Assembly (NCBI GenBank): GCA_029834535.1
Contig: JAQMWT010000145.1
Location: forward strand, 54,934 to 118,933
Reading direction: 5' to 3'
DNA length: 64,000 nt
Source of the DNA: Chrysophaeum taylorii
Taxonomy: Eukaryota > Sar > Pelagophyceae > Pelagomonadales > Pelagomonadaceae
This document shows, piece by piece, positions 62,954 through 64,000 of the stretch (its first letter is position 1; each line of letters begins with the position of its first letter). Position numbers and translations under genes: made by a program. Below the pieces are notes generated by a model, which was given only the letters and a program-made list of their open reading frames with translations, searched no databases and was not told the origin of the DNA.

Positions 62954-64000
62954 TCGGTAGCTTCTTCTTCTTCTAGGGGCGAGGCCGAGGCCGCCGCGCG
63001 GGCAATGGCCTTTTCGGCCGCCCTTCGCGTGCTCCCCGGCAACAAAGGAAAACGGGCGAGGATGTGGCGGGCGAGCGAGACAGCCCTTCGCAGCTGGAAC
63101 CGGCGGTCCTCTGTTTGTTGTTCTTCTTCTTCTTGAAGATCGTCGTAGATCGCCGCACATATGACATCGAGGAAGGCGCGCGCGGAGAGGACGTCGTCGT
63201 CGCCGGCGCCAGGAGCGGGGTCGTGGCGCTCGAGGCGCGGGAGCACCCAGAGGGCATTGCAGGCGTTGAGCCAGTTGGAATTGACGGAGAGCGCGTCGGT
63301 GAGATTGTCTACGACGTGGTACCAGCCGCTCGGCACGAAGACAACCTGGCCAGGGCCCTGGAGGCACTCGATCGGCCGCGCGAGATGGAGGTTCGGGAAG
63401 CAGCGCATCCCACCACATCGGCACAAGGCCCACTCCGATCCCCCCGCAAACTCGCGGGCGACGTGTTTTCCCGTCGAGTCGTACAACAGACGAGTCTGCC
63501 TCGCCGGCAACAAAAGCCAGCGCTTGGTGCCCGAAACGTTCGCACTCCAGGAAAAGGAGTTGAGGACGTCGCAGTGGAGGGCAGTGCGCGTGCCGGCGCG
63601 GCCCATGTACACGAAGTAATAGTCCTCGTCGTTCCGAGAGAGCCAGTTCGAAAACCGCGAGAAGATCCGGGGGGTCGGGGCGAGATCGCCGAACCCGTCG
63701 GCGCGGTACAACCAGTCCTTGAGATACCATTTCTCGCCTCGCCGCCAGGCGTCGGCGAAGGCTCCGAAGGCCACGTTCCGTCGCGCGCCGTCCACTTCCA
63801 CCGGAACCTTTCGGAAAGACCCGACGTCCGCCTCGACGCGATCGATGTCGATGCTCCGGTCGTCGCCGCCGCACCAATCCCGGATCATCTTCCAGTGGTC
63901 GATCAGCCCCTCAATCAGCGCAGGTTGGGTCGTGTCGAACTCCTCGTTTTCGCCAAGTCTCCTGGACCCGAGCCCGAACAGCTCGGGCCCGTTCGTCTTC
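62950..64000 (-). CDS. JMJD4: JMJD4-like JmjC 2-oxoglutarate oxygenase (5' end beyond window)
   Basis: The frame is open from the window edge to TGA 62950-62952, about 350 residues visible. The visible part includes PALIEGLIDHWKMIRDW, KWYLKDWLY, YYFVYMGRAGTRTALHCDVL (iron ligands His 63574-63576 and Asp 63568-63570), SFSWSANVSGTKRWLLLPA and VVFVPSGWYHVVDNLTDA (second His, 63316-63318). NSNWLNACN follows. The order and wording match JMJD4, which hydroxylates a lysine of translation release factor eRF1. The acidic and Ala-rich C-terminus is less conserved. The stop overlaps the start of the SET-domain gene by four bases. Confidence 0.88.
   Translation of the reverse strand, partial: KTNGPELFGLGSRRLGENEEFDTTQPALIEGLIDHWKMIRDWCGGDDRSIDIDRVEADVGSFRKVPVEVDGARRNVAFGAFADAWRRGEKWYLKDWLYRADGFGDLAPTPRIFSRFSNWLSRNDEDYYFVYMGRAGTRTALHCDVLNSFSWSANVSGTKRWLLLPARQTRLLYDSTGKHVAREFAGGSEWALCRCGGMRCFPNLHLARPIECLQGPGQVVFVPSGWYHVVDNLTDALSVNSNWLNACNALWVLPRLERHDPAPGAGDDDVLSARAFLDVICAAIYDDLQEEEEQQTEDRRFQLRRAVSLARHILARFPLLPGSTRRAAEKAIARAAASASPLEEEEATE

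Noticed and set aside
61895-63877. Single 660 aa frame joining SET domain and upstream sequence
   Set aside because: The upstream part is an alternative frame of the JMJD4 gene, low in family-like content. The ATG at 62953 gives a sensible SET protein.
1-64000. tRNA or rRNA genes
   Set aside because: I saw no cloverleaf-like or rRNA sequence on either strand. The tRNA-like match at the primer sites is a short complement, not a gene.

Overview
The window reads as nuclear DNA of a gene-dense, GC-rich unicellular eukaryote. Long open frames without introns, a U2AF small subunit with an RS-like tail, ALG1, a MINDY deubiquitinase, JMJD4 and a SET-domain lysine methyltransferase all point to a eukaryote. 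A type II NAD(P)H dehydrogenase and a Rubisco-LSMT-like SET protein fit an alga, perhaps a stramenopile such as a pelagophyte or a haptophyte, but I cannot fix the lineage.

Left arm, 1-14119: GC-rich host genes separated by very short gaps. In order they are a coiled-coil protein (partial), a Rossmann-fold methyltransferase-like protein, ALG1, a 1.75 kb gene-poor stretch, a MINDY-type deubiquitinase, a PH/CH-like protein, a type II NAD(P)H dehydrogenase, a short-chain dehydrogenase with one probable intron, an SLC24/NCKX-like exchanger and a coiled-coil protein. Right arm, 57382-64000: a HAD-fold protein, a RIOX-like JmjC oxygenase, a small membrane protein, U2AF1, a SET-domain methyltransferase and JMJD4 (runs off the right edge).

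Centre, 14120-57381: a 43 kb AT-richer island that is one insertion repeatedly hit by later ones. The outermost element A (minus strand) is flanked by a probable 5 bp target duplication (GTACC/GTAAC). Element B (plus strand) sits in A's leader with a perfect CAGTC duplication. Element C (minus strand) sits in B's RNase H region. A, B and C are copies of the same Ty1/copia-type retrotransposon with half-tRNA-style primer sites. Smaller guests lie inside them: four Helitrons carrying PIF1 helicase remnants (one nested inside another in opposite orientation), three short non-LTR elements with TTAG tails, a second and more conventional copia relic with a CGAAA duplication, and a MITE-like element with 16 bp inverted ends.

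The most interesting content is in A, B and C. Between the protease and the integrase the copia element encodes a C5-cytosine DNA methyltransferase with motifs I, II, IV (Pro-Cys), VI, VIII, IX and X in the correct order. The inferred ancestral layout is LTR - PBS - Gag - protease - in-frame UGA - C5-methyltransferase - integrase - RT - RNase H - a ~670 aa accessory ORF - polypurine tract - LTR. Retrotransposons carrying DNA methyltransferases are known from dinoflagellates and charophytes; this copia version appears to be a separate case. B has the intact methyltransferase; A lacks motifs I and II; C is split by the second copia.
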